From Pedobacter miscanthi (GTDB lineage Bacteria; Bacteroidota; Bacteroidia; Sphingobacteriales; Sphingobacteriaceae), in assembly GCF_003315595.1 (NCBI RefSeq), contig NZ_QNQU01000001.1, forward strand, positions 372,001 through 436,000: 64,000 nucleotides of DNA, read 5' to 3'. A program made the translations under genes and the position numbers. The notes beneath the pieces are model-generated. The model had not been told where the DNA came from, did not search any database, and saw nothing but the letters and a program-made list of their open reading frames with translations. Every line of letters starts with the position of its first letter. The first letter of the stretch is position 1. Below, in pieces: positions 53,087-61,612 of this stretch.

Positions 53087-55540
53087 TTATTGACCCGGAG
53101 CAAGGTTGACCGAAGTGACAAATTCCCCGATGGATAGCCCGCTGGATTTCAGGTCTGAAACAAAAGCGTCCAGTGCCTCCGGATAAGATCCAAACCGCAA
53201 AACATAACTTTCTACAGCCAGTTTCTCCGGTTTTTCCGTGGTATAGCATAAATACTGTTCAAGCGAAACTTCTACCCCATATACCTCACCGACAGCGCCA
53301 CGCCTGAAATATAGTTCCTTAAACCTCCCCCTACCAGACTTGTTATCGAGCTGATTGACACTAAATATCTTCTTCTTTTCGGTTTCATTGATCGAAAGCA
53401 GTGCTGCAATCTCTTTGTAGCTATCTTTAAACTTGGTCTGGTCGAGCAATATGACCGTATCAGAAGAGCTGATAATTGTATTTTTTACGATCTCATTTCC
53501 AATAATATCTTCCAGGTCCTGGGTAACGGTGGCAATCTCTCCCCAGAATTTGCGGGCTGTTTTATAAACAAAAACCAGAAAACCGGCCATAAGCGGAGAA
53601 GAGATAGATTTCCATGCTTCCTCTATTGCCAATAACTTTCTAAATCCATCTCTATGCCTTAGCTTCTGGACATAAATATCCATAATGATCAGCGTAACAA
53701 GGGGAAACAATATCTTATGGTCCTTCACATTATCAATTTCGAAGACTATAAACCGCTCATTTAAAAGAGAAGTATCGCCAGGCTTGTTGAGTATTTTACC
53801 AAACTCCCCTCCTGAATAAAACTTCCTCAAAATAAACCTCGCCTGCTCAAAATCAAAAGGAATTGATTCCTCTTTCATAATCAGCGGGATCTTGTAGAGT
53901 GCAAACTCATAGAAGGAATCAAAACAGAGTGTGCTGATTGCCGGCACGCCCGCTACCGGGCTGAACCAATTGGCATAATACGCGCCGATCACATTTGACC
54001 AGACATCCCTTTCCAGCTGTGTTGCTGACCCATCCTGCCCTTTTACGCAAAGGATAATCAAGGTGGAGAGGAAATCTTTTTTTTCAATATTGTATTCCCG
54101 CTCACTCATCGCGAAGGGGTTCATCGTGATCGGTTCCTGGTCAGAATAAGTGATGTATTTACCCCCAAAATAACTGCAGAGTCCGGAATAGGAATGGCCC
54201 GTATCGATAATTACCACGTCCATATTGTAAAGCTGGTACTGTTCCAACAGCGAATTAAGCGCATAGGATTTACCGGTTCCTGATGAACCCAGGATGAATT
54301 TATTGCGGTTACTTATCCTGCCGGTTGCCATTGGCAGATCTTCCGGATCGATTGCCACAGGCACGCCGTTTCTATCGGTAAAACGGATCAAAAAACTGGA
54401 CTTTTCGTCTTTCTGGGGAGCCTCCTTAAAAAGCAGGCAGAGGGCAGCTTGAGCAGTGGTCAAAAACAGATCATACTTTTTAAGCTCAACAGCATTGCCT
54501 GGTAAACAGGTCCGAAAGAGTTCCATCTGGTTATAGGCGTTTTTTGAAGGCACGATGCCCATCTGAAAAAGCGCACTTTCTATAAAGTTACAGCTCTTGG
54601 AAATATGTTCATTCCTGGCACAGACCACGATATTAAAATGTGCGTTGACGAGTGAATGGTTGTCCCTGGCCACATCATCAAGCAGCATCGAGATATCTTC
54701 CACACAGATACTGTTTACCGGATCGGGGATCCCCGAATGACGTTTCTTTTTAAGTTCCAAGCCGGCAAGCACTTTTGGTTGGGAAGGAATTTCAATAACC
54801 TGGTTATAAAGCAGAGAGTCAAAATCCGGAACCCGGAAAAGAAAAGAAAGCATATCGACAGGAAAATCCCTCACCCTGCCTCCCTCCGCAAGATTGCCAA
54901 AAACTGGGATTTCGCGGGGCAGCTCGATCTGATCGATATCTATCAGCGGGATGCACCGGATTGTCTTTTCCCCAAGGCCGATTTCAGTCTCCCCGGATTT
55001 ATAATTGTTCAACGCTACCCGATTTTGAGAAAAATCCATAGCCATTGTCCGCAGAACAAGCTTATTGATTTCCCTTTCCCGCAGAAGGTTTGGGATCATG
55101 CCGCTGGAAACCATAATATCCATGACTTTGGAAATCATCTGCCGGAAATCCCGCAAGGCTGTTTTATCATACTTATAAAAACGCGAAATTGCAGCCTTCC
55201 TGGTGATGACCAGATAAGTTTGCAGCTTATTGAAAATACGGCCTGAGAAATGTTTATTGTAGCACTGTTGCAGGTATTCTTTTGCCGGCGGGGGTTGGTA
55301 AACTGCTTTTGAAATGACGTCGATCTTCTGGATGATATGCCCTTCCCCAATAATGCCAACCAGGTTCATAAAAACGGAATGGAAATTTTCATAGGCATCT
55401 GTATCAGCCCCATATTGGCTAACAGGGTTTTCCATTCTGATCACAACCGAAAATTCCCCGTTCAGCCCGTATAGCAGGTCTTCGCCAATTCCGGCATCAA
55501 CACCCAGATAGGGAAGCTTAAATTCGTTCTTGCCTGACAT
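53087..55540 (-). CDS. traG: TraG, VirB4-like conjugation ATPase
   Basis: The main motor ATPase of the transfer channel. The 817-residue protein has an N-terminal VirB4 domain and a C-terminal RecA-like part with Walker A ILGSSGTGKSY near residue 418, then DVVIIDTGHSYSGLC and the Walker B LLAIEEAWKSI. The ATG at 55540 (MSGKNEFKLPYLGVD) fits the family start; frames running to 55630 would overlap TraF too far. It overlaps TraF by 23 bases. Confidence 0.9.
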   Translation of the reverse strand: MSGKNEFKLPYLGVDAGIGEDLLYGLNGEFSVVIRMENPVSQYGADTDAYENFHSVFMNLVGIIGEGHIIQKIDVISKAVYQPPPAKEYLQQCYNKHFSGRIFNKLQTYLVITRKAAISRFYKYDKTALRDFRQMISKVMDIMVSSGMIPNLLREREINKLVLRTMAMDFSQNRVALNNYKSGETEIGLGEKTIRCIPLIDIDQIELPREIPVFGNLAEGGRVRDFPVDMLSFLFRVPDFDSLLYNQVIEIPSQPKVLAGLELKKKRHSGIPDPVNSICVEDISMLLDDVARDNHSLVNAHFNIVVCARNEHISKSCNFIESALFQMGIVPSKNAYNQMELFRTCLPGNAVELKKYDLFLTTAQAALCLLFKEAPQKDEKSSFLIRFTDRNGVPVAIDPEDLPMATGRISNRNKFILGSSGTGKSYALNSLLEQYQLYNMDVVIIDTGHSYSGLCSYFGGKYITYSDQEPITMNPFAMSEREYNIEKKDFLSTLIILCVKGQDGSATQLERDVWSNVIGAYYANWFSPVAGVPAISTLCFDSFYEFALYKIPLIMKEESIPFDFEQARFILRKFYSGGEFGKILNKPGDTSLLNERFIVFEIDNVKDHKILFPLVTLIIMDIYVQKLRHRDGFRKLLAIEEAWKSISSPLMAGFLVFVYKTARKFWGEIATVTQDLEDIIGNEIVKNTIISSSDTVILLDQTKFKDSYKEIAALLSINETEKKKIFSVNQLDNKSGRGRFKELYFRRGAVGEVYGVEVSLEQYLCYTTEKPEKLAVESYVLRFGSYPEALDAFVSDLKSSGLSIGEFVTSVNLAPGQ

Positions 55541-55829
55541 ATCTATAGATTTTTTGAAGCTTACATCGGTGCAGATAGATCCCCCATAACTTATTTTTAT
55601 CATAGAGCCCTTTTTTCTGGCGGTAACCAAGCCAGAAAAACCCGGAAACGATCATACTGATCATGAGTACCGCCCCGACATACATACTCAACATGGCCAT
55701 TAATAAAGCACCGCTTATCAATGAAAAAAGCAATATCCCGAGGCCCCAGTAAATAAACCTGCCCTTAAAACCTTTATAGGTCAGTGGGCGCTGAAGGCCT
55801 TTGTATACTTTGAATCTTTTGGCTTCCAT
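55518..55829 (-). CDS. traF: TraF (DUF4133), VirB3-like
   Basis: A 103-residue protein: VYKGLQRPLTYKGFKGRFIY, two membrane helices, and a basic end. The DUF4133 family sits just before the VirB4 homologue, as VirB3 does. Confidence 0.88.
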   Translation of the reverse strand: MEAKRFKVYKGLQRPLTYKGFKGRFIYWGLGILLFSLISGALLMAMLSMYVGAVLMISMIVSGFFWLGYRQKKGLYDKNKLWGIYLHRCKLQKIYRYVRQERI

Positions 55830-55832
55830 AAT

Positions 55833-56141
55833 TTACAGCCCAAAAAAAGCTTTTACGATCAGCGAAGAAAGCACCAGAAAAAGGCATGAACCGCCCCATC
55901 CCATCAATTCCTTGTTGATATCCTGGTCCCCGCTGTTCCATTTGGAATAGACCCTTATCCCGCCAACAATTCCCACAATACCTCCGATAACCAGTGCAAT
56001 ATTTGTGGCGGGATCAATATAGGTCTGCAGGGTTGAAGTAGCGGTGTTCAACCCGTTAACGCCGCTCTGGGCCGCAGCATAACCGAAGATAGTTATCAGG
56101 TAAAGAAAGATAACAAACCGGATGTTCTTGATTTTTTTCAT
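55833..56141 (-). CDS. traE: DUF4134 protein, VirB2-like pilin 1 (TraE)
   Basis: A 102-residue exported hydrophobic protein: signal ending YAAAQ, then GLNTATSTLQTYIDPATNIA, a hydrophobic segment VIGGIVGIVGGIRVYSKW and a second one. This is the layout of a small VirB2-like pilin. The ATG at 56141 places the signal correctly; a longer frame to 56231 was rejected. Confidence 0.85.
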   Translation of the reverse strand: MKKIKNIRFVIFLYLITIFGYAAAQSGVNGLNTATSTLQTYIDPATNIALVIGGIVGIVGGIRVYSKWNSGDQDINKELMGWGGSCLFLVLSSLIVKAFFGL

Positions 56142-56220
56142 AATAATGTTGATTAAAAAATAAATGGATGGAAATAAAAAAAGCCCCATAGGAGCTATAT
56201 AATTCATATTAAAAAATAAA

Positions 56221-56535
56221 TTAAAGACCAAAAAGATGTAAAAGAAAAGTCCAGGTCAAAAGCACAAAGAGGGAGGAGAAAAACCAGGCAGGAATATCCA
56301 TACCCACATCTTTTCCCATCTGCCATTTATGGTAGACCACTACTGCCCCGAACAGTGCAACCAGGGCGGAAACCACATAGGAAAAGTCCCGCATCGAAAA
56401 AAAATATTCTCTTATCCATGAACGCGCCTGTCCCATTTCAGCAATTCCGGGCTGTGCAAAAGCAACCAAAGGATCAGCAACCAGCACAGCTAACTGAGCC
56501 AGCGACAGCAATATCAAAAACCTAAACCTTCCCAT
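56221..56535 (-). CDS. DUF4134-type protein, second VirB2-like pilin
   Basis: A 104-residue paralogue of TraE: signal ending VAFAQ, then GIAEMGQARSWIREYFFS, hydrophobic VSALVALFGAVVVYHKW and a second helix ending FLLHLFGL, the same tail as the first copy (FFGL). Tandem pilin-like genes suggest a major and a minor pilin, by inference. Confidence 0.75.
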   Translation of the reverse strand: MGRFRFLILLSLAQLAVLVADPLVAFAQPGIAEMGQARSWIREYFFSMRDFSYVVSALVALFGAVVVYHKWQMGKDVGMDIPAWFFSSLFVLLTWTFLLHLFGL

Positions 56536-56537
56536 AA

Positions 56538-56870
56538 TTAAAAACTGACCTGTCTGGTGTATTCAATGGATTCATCACGGGCAAGCTCAAAGAGTTCCCG
56601 GATCGAAATCCCGCCTGAGGATACAATCGGTGAATCCGCAGCGTCCCCATCTCCTTCCCCTATAAAGTAAGCGATTTCTGAAAACCCGGGATCCAGATCC
56701 TCCATTGCTATTTTTTGCGGAAGGTCTGAAGAAGAAAGTCCGACGGAAATCAACCCTGCATCACCAGTTTCATTGGCCCTGTAAGCCCTGGAGTAATCAA
56801 AGAACAGGTTAGCTCCATAATAACAGCAGTAAGCCCCACTGAGGTAAATAATAAATTGTGTCCAAGTCAT
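56538..56870 (-). CDS. Small membrane protein next to the pilin genes
   Basis: A 110-residue protein with one N-terminal hydrophobic segment (FIIYLSGAYCCYYGANLFF) and a soluble acidic end. Not recognised. Four-base overlap with DUF3408, in the place of TraD in other elements. Confidence 0.6.
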   Translation of the reverse strand: MTWTQFIIYLSGAYCCYYGANLFFDYSRAYRANETGDAGLISVGLSSSDLPQKIAMEDLDPGFSEIAYFIGEGDGDAADSPIVSSGGISIRELFELARDESIEYTRQVSF

Positions 56871-57238
56871 AGCTCAAAATTTTCTAAAGATTGTTTGATA
56901 TAAGTTTTTAATTCAGGGTGCTGCTGAAACAGGTAATGGATAGAAAAAGCGATAAAACGGTTCATGTCAATTCCCGAGGCCAGCTTAAAACTGTTCAACA
57001 GTTTTACCGTCCTGGAATCCAGCCTTGGGTGGAGCATGTGTGTATTGGCTGAACAGTCAAATCCGCTCATCGCCTCCAGGATCGCCCCTGCAGCAACTAT
57101 CACTTTCTTATCCTTCACCTGTTTAGCTAATGGCGGAGCAGGCTTTCCAGGCTCACCACGCGCCCCCGGCCTGCTATCAGGGGATGATGAAATTGATCTG
57201 CGCAGTTCATCCGCGATCGAAGTAATTTTTTTTTCCAT
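56867..57238 (-). CDS. DUF3408 protein (TraB position)
   Basis: A 123-residue protein with a disordered, proline-rich N-terminus and a C-terminal helical domain (TVKLLNSFKLASGIDMNRF, IHYLFQQHPELKTYIK) typical of DUF3408 proteins encoded beside ParA-like TraA in Bacteroidota ICEs. Probably DNA-binding, ribbon-helix-helix-like. Confidence 0.8.
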   Translation of the reverse strand: MEKKITSIADELRRSISSSPDSRPGARGEPGKPAPPLAKQVKDKKVIVAAGAILEAMSGFDCSANTHMLHPRLDSRTVKLLNSFKLASGIDMNRFIAFSIHYLFQQHPELKTYIKQSLENFEL

Positions 57239-57260
57239 AATAGGTTGTTAGGTTAAGGAG

Positions 57261-57893
57261 TCAGGAATCCGAAAGGCCAATATGGCTTTCGTAAATCTTT
57301 TCAAAGACAGGCAGGATAATGGGATAAAGTACCAGAGGCGTCTGAAACGTGCTCGTCCGCTGAAAATCCACCCGGTCAGAAATCGGCGCAGTCAAAGATC
57401 CAAAGCGGATCAGCTGATGCTCTACCTCGGTCTGGGTTTCGTACTTTACGTTTCCCTTTACCCTATTGGGCACAAAAAATACCGGAACATCCTTATTTAT
57501 TTTTTTAAGCACTACAGAAAAAAGTATCGTAGAATCAAAACTGAGTTCATCATAAGAAAAAGGGCAGAACACCAGGTCCGCAGAGGCGAATACCGGCATC
57601 AGGCCATCATCATCAAGTTTGCCGGGAAGATCAATGATCACAATATGTTCAGGGCTTTGGGAAAGCACAGTGAACATGGAAGGAAAATGTTCCAGTCCCG
57701 CCGCGATGACCTCATAGGGTTCAGTGTTCTCCAGTATCTTGGCTTTCTCATATTTCTGGGCCAGCGACTGCTGGTAATCCATATCAATAACAGTAACCCG
57801 GCGTTTTTTAACAAGGGTTAAAAAATTAGCGAGCAATAACGTGAGCGTGCTTTTGCCAGCCCCCCCCTTTTGATTTCCAATAATTATAAGCAT
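57261..57893 (-). CDS. traA: ParA-family ATPase (TraA)
   Basis: A 210-residue deviant-Walker ATPase: MLIIIGNQKGGAGKSTLTLL at the N-terminus (with the signature lysine), VTVIDMDYQQSLAQKY, and VIIDLPGKLDDDGL. In Bacteroidota conjugative elements this gene (traA) precedes the tra operon and may segregate or position the element. Confidence 0.88.
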   Translation of the reverse strand: MLIIIGNQKGGAGKSTLTLLLANFLTLVKKRRVTVIDMDYQQSLAQKYEKAKILENTEPYEVIAAGLEHFPSMFTVLSQSPEHIVIIDLPGKLDDDGLMPVFASADLVFCPFSYDELSFDSTILFSVVLKKINKDVPVFFVPNRVKGNVKYETQTEVEHQLIRFGSLTAPISDRVDFQRTSTFQTPLVLYPIILPVFEKIYESHIGLSDS

Positions 57894-57908
57894 GATTATA
57901 TTTTTAGT

Positions 57909-59069
57909 TTAACGTGTATTGGTCCGGGCCATGCCCTTTCGCTGGCGGTTACGGCCAAGAATGGCCTCATCATCAATATCATCTGCCAAGTCCGGCAGGT
58001 TCACTATTGAGCTATCTAAGCCAGAAAAGACTATACTGTTTTCCAAAGCAGATGTGAAGCCGGAAGTACCTGTCGAATTATCTCTGGCGGTTTCTATAAT
58101 TGCCTGCGCGGGCATTGAACCATTAAAAATCCCACCAGAATTTTCACTAACCAGCACCGACATTTTCATCACTTCAGAACCTTTGAATACATTTTGTTCT
58201 GCATGGTCAATAATAGTATAGCCGTATGGCAAATGTTCAGCTGAAAAGTGGAAAATGAGCTGGACACCAAATTTTGAATAAAGAAAATCACCCAGCTGAG
58301 AGCCATAACGGAAAATAGGTTCAGGTTTCTCATGGCCCGAAGAGTTCCGGTCCATCAATGAAGGATTATATTGAAGCTTATATTTTTCGATGATCTTTTT
58401 AAGCTGTGAAATCCGCTTCAACCTGCTCTTGTCAAAAGCGGAGGTAAAGAGCAGATCAACTTCAACGGGATCAATTTCCAAACTCTGACCATCCCGTCCA
58501 CTGATTTCAAGCATTTCATTCTTTATACTGGAGAGAAATCCCTTTAGTTCTAAAAGTAGCCTGAACTGCGCCACTGTTGAAAAACGATATTTGTAAAGAT
58601 TGGCGACTACCACCTTAATATCATCCTGCTCTAAAACCTGTGAAAGCATCTTGATTGATCTCAGTTTTTCAAAGGCCGAAGATATCTTTTTGCCACCCTT
58701 ATCGATTCTGGTGGATACCGCATGAACATGGTTGTTCTTTGTATCATTATGAAATACAAGCAGGTAGGGATTCTTTCCGTAACCCATTTTTGAAAGCCAG
58801 TTATGGGCAACCCTAGTGAGTTCATCCTTAAGCGTTAATTTACCCTTGGTCGAAATGACCGCATGAAACTGGGGCTTCGCCACCCTTTTGTTTACCGAGG
58901 ATACCGCTTTAAAATAATTGATATAGTCCGATGGCCTAAGCTCAGAAAGGAATTGGAGCGCCCCAAAGTTGGAAACATTGACCAGTTCACCTTTCCCCTG
59001 CTCAACCTTGTCGGTATTATAATCCACTCCGGAAAAGCTGGCCGAGGAAGAAAGTATCTTTACAATCAT
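57909..59069 (-). CDS. MobP-type relaxase/mobilization nuclease
   Basis: The enzyme that nicks oriT and leads the transferred strand. Of 386 residues, the N-terminal part carries the HUH signature HNDTKNNHVHAVST (H107, H114, H116) and a likely nicking tyrosine, Y17 in FSGVDYNTD. The C-terminal part is linker-like. Adjacent to the MobC-like gene and to ParA, as expected for a relaxosome operon. Confidence 0.88.
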   Translation of the reverse strand: MIVKILSSSASFSGVDYNTDKVEQGKGELVNVSNFGALQFLSELRPSDYINYFKAVSSVNKRVAKPQFHAVISTKGKLTLKDELTRVAHNWLSKMGYGKNPYLLVFHNDTKNNHVHAVSTRIDKGGKKISSAFEKLRSIKMLSQVLEQDDIKVVVANLYKYRFSTVAQFRLLLELKGFLSSIKNEMLEISGRDGQSLEIDPVEVDLLFTSAFDKSRLKRISQLKKIIEKYKLQYNPSLMDRNSSGHEKPEPIFRYGSQLGDFLYSKFGVQLIFHFSAEHLPYGYTIIDHAEQNVFKGSEVMKMSVLVSENSGGIFNGSMPAQAIIETARDNSTGTSGFTSALENSIVFSGLDSSIVNLPDLADDIDDEAILGRNRQRKGMARTNTR

Positions 59070-59354
59070 ATAGCAGGTTATTCAAGGTTACTGCTCAGCA
59101 GTGATCAGGTTATTAAGATCTGCTGTTAGCAAATTATCTGGATAGCCAGCCAACTAGAAACACAGTTATTTGATTTCACTGTTAACTGTAAAGCTTAATA
59201 ACCAGATCATCAGCTGCCAGGCCACTAAGCTATCTAAATAGCCATATAACTGAGTAACCAAAGAACCCTCTAAAAACATAACAACAGAACCAGGCAACCA
59301 TATAGCCAGTCTTTCCGGATCCGTATGGTACACAAAAAATAAACCATCACCACT
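59070..59354. other. Spacer between relaxase and mobC-like gene, oriT candidate
   Basis: 285 bases without a gene, containing several short inverted repeats such as ACTGC-TCA-GCAGT at 59091-59103 and repeated ATAGCCA/AACCAG motifs. The relaxase may act here or upstream of the MobC-like gene. Confidence 0.35.
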
Positions 59355-59759
59355 CTACTTTCCTGTCAGCCTGATCACTCTTCGCATCAGTACTTCCAAA
59401 CGTTTTTGGATCTCCTGATAATTTCCGAGCAAAATATTATACCGTTCAACAACAACCAAAGAAAGGATGCCCTGTCTGTTAAGTGCATTCGCATACTTCG
59501 CCAACTGATTAATATTCTTACCGATCCTACCCATTTCAGTTCCCAAAAGATCAAGCGCAGCTATAAGTTGCCCCGCGTTTATGATGATACGATCTGAGCC
59601 TCCCAGGATCCTGTTTCTGATCAGATCAGCCTTATTTATACCCAAAGTCTTCTCCAGCTTTAAGATAAGCTCATACTCTTCCCCTGTAAAACGCACATCA
59701 ATCTTTTGATCCCGCTTTCCCCTCACTAACGGAGGTCTTCCAAGCTGTTTTTTATTCAT
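59355..59759 (-). CDS. MobC-like relaxosome accessory protein
   Basis: A 134-residue protein: basic N-terminus, ribbon-helix-helix-like stretch (KIDVRFTGEEYELILKLEKT, ADLIRNRIL) and a helical end (GKNINQLAKYANALNRQGIL). This is the Bacteroidota MobC/MobA family that helps relaxase at oriT. Confidence 0.82.
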   Translation of the reverse strand: MNKKQLGRPPLVRGKRDQKIDVRFTGEEYELILKLEKTLGINKADLIRNRILGGSDRIIINAGQLIAALDLLGTEMGRIGKNINQLAKYANALNRQGILSLVVVERYNILLGNYQEIQKRLEVLMRRVIRLTGK

Positions 59760-59967
59760 AACTTATTTATATAGGTAACTCAGAAAAAGAAAACGAGCCG
59801 CGAGTTTTCTAACCCCTGATGGTGGACGCAGGGCGCAGCCCAAGGCCAGTCTTCAGGGCAAGGGGCTTTTTGGCTGTAAGGAAATACCGCAGGGATTTTC
59901 GTCGGACAAAAAGACATCTTGCGTGTATAAAAAGCAGAAGTTACCCATATATACCCTATTCATGGAT
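59760..59967. other. G+C-rich spacer upstream of mobC-like gene, second oriT candidate
   Basis: Contains GGGC-GCA-GCCC at 59831-59841 and a G+C-rich run GGGCAAGGGGCTTTTTGGCTG after it, unlike the surrounding A+T-rich DNA. Bacteroidota oriT regions commonly lie before such mob genes. Confidence 0.4.
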
Positions 59968-60243
59968 CTATAAAAAGCGGATAAGACTTTTAGCCTTATG
60001 GACCGCTTCTATTTCCAGCCGCTCAATCCGCCAGGACGCAGAATGGTCTCCATCCTTTCGTGCAGTGATGAACCCCTCAGTTATCCAGTGATCAACATTC
60101 CTTCTTCCATATAACCTGAAAGCTTCCGCCTTTTTAAGATAAGGCCTTAATTTGCCTATCCTGCAAAGTGCTGTCCTTGCGCCCATTTCCGCTGCCTCTG
60201 CAAGCAATTTTTCCAGCGTGTAAATGTTGATCTGTATTTCCAT
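59968..60243 (-). CDS. HTH protein 2 (excisionase-like)
   Basis: A 91-residue protein, start ATG at 60243, MEIQINIYTLEKLLAEAAEM. The core LKKAEAFRLYGRRNVDHWIT is a winged-helix or MerR-like helix-turn-helix, followed by GFITARKDGDHS and RIERLEIEAV. Paralogue of the next gene. Excisionase-type proteins near an element end control excision, which is an inference here. Confidence 0.7.
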   Translation of the reverse strand: MEIQINIYTLEKLLAEAAEMGARTALCRIGKLRPYLKKAEAFRLYGRRNVDHWITEGFITARKDGDHSASWRIERLEIEAVHKAKSLIRFL

Positions 60244-60254
60244 AAAAAAATCCA

Positions 60255-60281
60255 AAAAAAAAGAGGCCACATGGCCTCTTA
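60255..60281 (-). terminator. Terminator between the two HTH genes
   Basis: AAGAGGCCACATGGCCTCTT, a perfect palindrome, followed on the minus strand by nine T. Confidence 0.85.
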
Positions 60282-60473
60282 ATTACCTAAACTAAACACA
60301 AAACTCAAAGTTTTCGGTGGTCGGAACTACTCACGTCAATCCATACGGACCGGGCCCTCGCCTGCCCCTGCGCTTTCATCATATTGATACGATCTCAACT
60401 TCGCAGGATTTTCCGCTCATCGCGGAATAATGCTTCATTCCAGTATGTCAAAGAACAGATGCCAGAAAGCACC

Positions 60474-60755
60474 CTAACGTTCTGCCACAGGCAGATAACT
60501 GATCCTATTGCTCTTAAAAGCAACAGCCTCCAGTTCTTTTCTGGAAATGGATTTTCTCAAGATCCCACCAGTACCAATTTTGGCGACAATGAGCTGCTCG
60601 GAAATCCATCTGTCTACATTGGTCCTGCCATAAAGCGCATAAGCTTCCGATAAGGAAAGCCATTGCCTCAATAGCCCTTCATCACGGAAACATTTTTCCG
60701 ACCCGGCCTTAACGGCCGATTGAAATAAGATGGACAGCTCTTTTGTAGAAATCAT
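60474..60755 (-). CDS. HTH protein 1 (excisionase-like)
   Basis: A 93-residue protein from the ATG at 60755 (MISTKELSILFQSAVK). It shares LSLSEAYALYGRTNVDRWIS, a DNA-reading helix pair, and the end RKELEAVAFKS with the downstream gene. A TTG at 60794 was rejected. Nearest gene to the right end of the element. Confidence 0.7.
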   Translation of the reverse strand: MISTKELSILFQSAVKAGSEKCFRDEGLLRQWLSLSEAYALYGRTNVDRWISEQLIVAKIGTGGILRKSISRKELEAVAFKSNRISYLPVAER

Positions 60756-61082
60756 ATTAGCATTGAAACCAGTTATATAGGTTTCATTGTCCAAACGTAT
60801 CTATGAATCAAAAAAAATGGAATTTTTGGACCGAAATGGACCATATTAGGCTTTAAATGAGCTATTAGTGAGCTCCCGGGGGTAGATATAGATAAAAGTC
60901 CATCGCTCCGTATCCTTATCTATCATCAATTTTTAGCCAATACCTGGAAAATTCAGCTGTCCAGCGGTTAACTTGCTTTGTTATACCAAATGCTGATTTA
61001 TGAAAATCTTCGCAGAAGAAGATCCAAGGGAAAATAAGTGTATTTTTTATTCAAAATGCAAAAAAAATAAGTTTTCAAATCC
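60756..61082. other. Right end of the element, gene-free
   Basis: About 330 bases without a gene. TGGACCGAAATGGACC (a short direct repeat) lies near 60818-60843. Element end is somewhere here. Confidence 0.4.
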
Positions 61083-61090
61083 TATATTTG
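61083..61090 (+). promoter_or_regulatory. tRNA-Arg promoter -7 box
   Basis: TATATTTG, 12 bases before the tRNA, same as before the broken copy at 30994. Confidence 0.75.
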
Positions 61091-61101
61091 CAGCCTCAAG
61101 C

Positions 61102-61173
61102 GTTCCCGTAGTTCAATGGATAGAATTGCTGATTCCGGTTCAGTTGATATGAGTTCGAATCTCGTCGGGAACA
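61102..61173 (+). tRNA. tRNA-Arg(CCG), complete
   Basis: All arms pair: GTTCCCG with CGGGAAC, GTTC with GAAT, anticodon arm GCTGA-TTCCGGT-TCAGT (anticodon CCG, reading CGG) and T arm ATGAG-TTCGAAT-CTCGT. Discriminator A at 61173, CCA not encoded. It shares the 5' stretch with the broken copy at 30994, but its acceptor and anticodon stems differ there by compensating bases. Confidence 0.93.
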
Positions 61174-61182
61174 CTAACCAAA

Positions 61183-61212
61183 CCTTGCCATTACAATTGG
61201 CAGGGTTTTTTT
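61183..61212 (+). terminator. Terminator after tRNA-Arg
   Basis: CCTTGCCA-TTACAAT-TGGCAGGG followed by seven T. Confidence 0.9.
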
Positions 61213-61273
61213 GAAACATTTTTTATCCATTCTACCAAATATTTAGATTTGCAGTCATCAAATACATGACCTT

Positions 61274-61534
61274 ATGGATTGGTCCACCTATTTTTATACG
61301 GGAATCGATGGTAGGCGATTTGCCTGCCGATTGATTATTTTACATACGCGGATGCAAACCATCTATAGTTTCCGTAGCATTACTGGCGGGGTAATTTTAA
61401 ATATTACCAAACAAGCAAAGAGCTGGAAATACCATAGTGGCAGCAGGTATTATAAGGATAGTTGGATAGCAGAATTAGGGAATCAGGTCGATTCAGGATT
61501 AGATCTACCGGCCTTGAAGCAGATATTTTCATAA
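61274..61534 (+). CDS. Possible small protein after the tRNA
   Basis: An 86-codon frame with an ATG, MDWSTYFYTGIDGRRFACRL onward, no domain recognised. It could be a fragment of a decayed gene. Low certainty. Confidence 0.3.
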   Translation: MDWSTYFYTGIDGRRFACRLIILHTRMQTIYSFRSITGGVILNITKQAKSWKYHSGSRYYKDSWIAELGNQVDSGLDLPALKQIFS

Positions 61535-61612
61535 AGAAGATAGCCAGAAAATCATTCCCCACGTACGGTAATCGATATCCATTTGAATAAAATACCAATC
61601 ACCGCCGTTTTC

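Larger units (their letters stand above)
31037..61101. mobile_element. Integrative conjugative element of the Bacteroidota Tra type, inserted at tRNA-Arg
   Basis: About 30 kb between the broken and the intact tRNA-Arg(CCG). It carries a relaxase, MobC-like protein, coupling protein, and a Tra set in the order TraA, DUF3408, TraE, TraF, TraG, (VirB5 slot), TraJ, TraK, TraM, TraN, plus SSB, DUF932, RadC-like and PRTRC genes. The tra region is visibly richer in G+C than the flanks. No tyrosine or serine integrase was found inside, so exact ends are inferred from the tRNA copies and from the end of the conjugation genes. Confidence 0.75.

Noticed and set aside
54656..55246. 196-codon plus-strand frame inside traG
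   Set aside because: Opposite-strand shadow of a strongly conserved ATPase gene.
60305..60382. Minus-strand frame of about 25 codons between the HTH genes
   Set aside because: It has an ATG and a G+C-rich body but no recognised ribosome site or homologue; too short to support.
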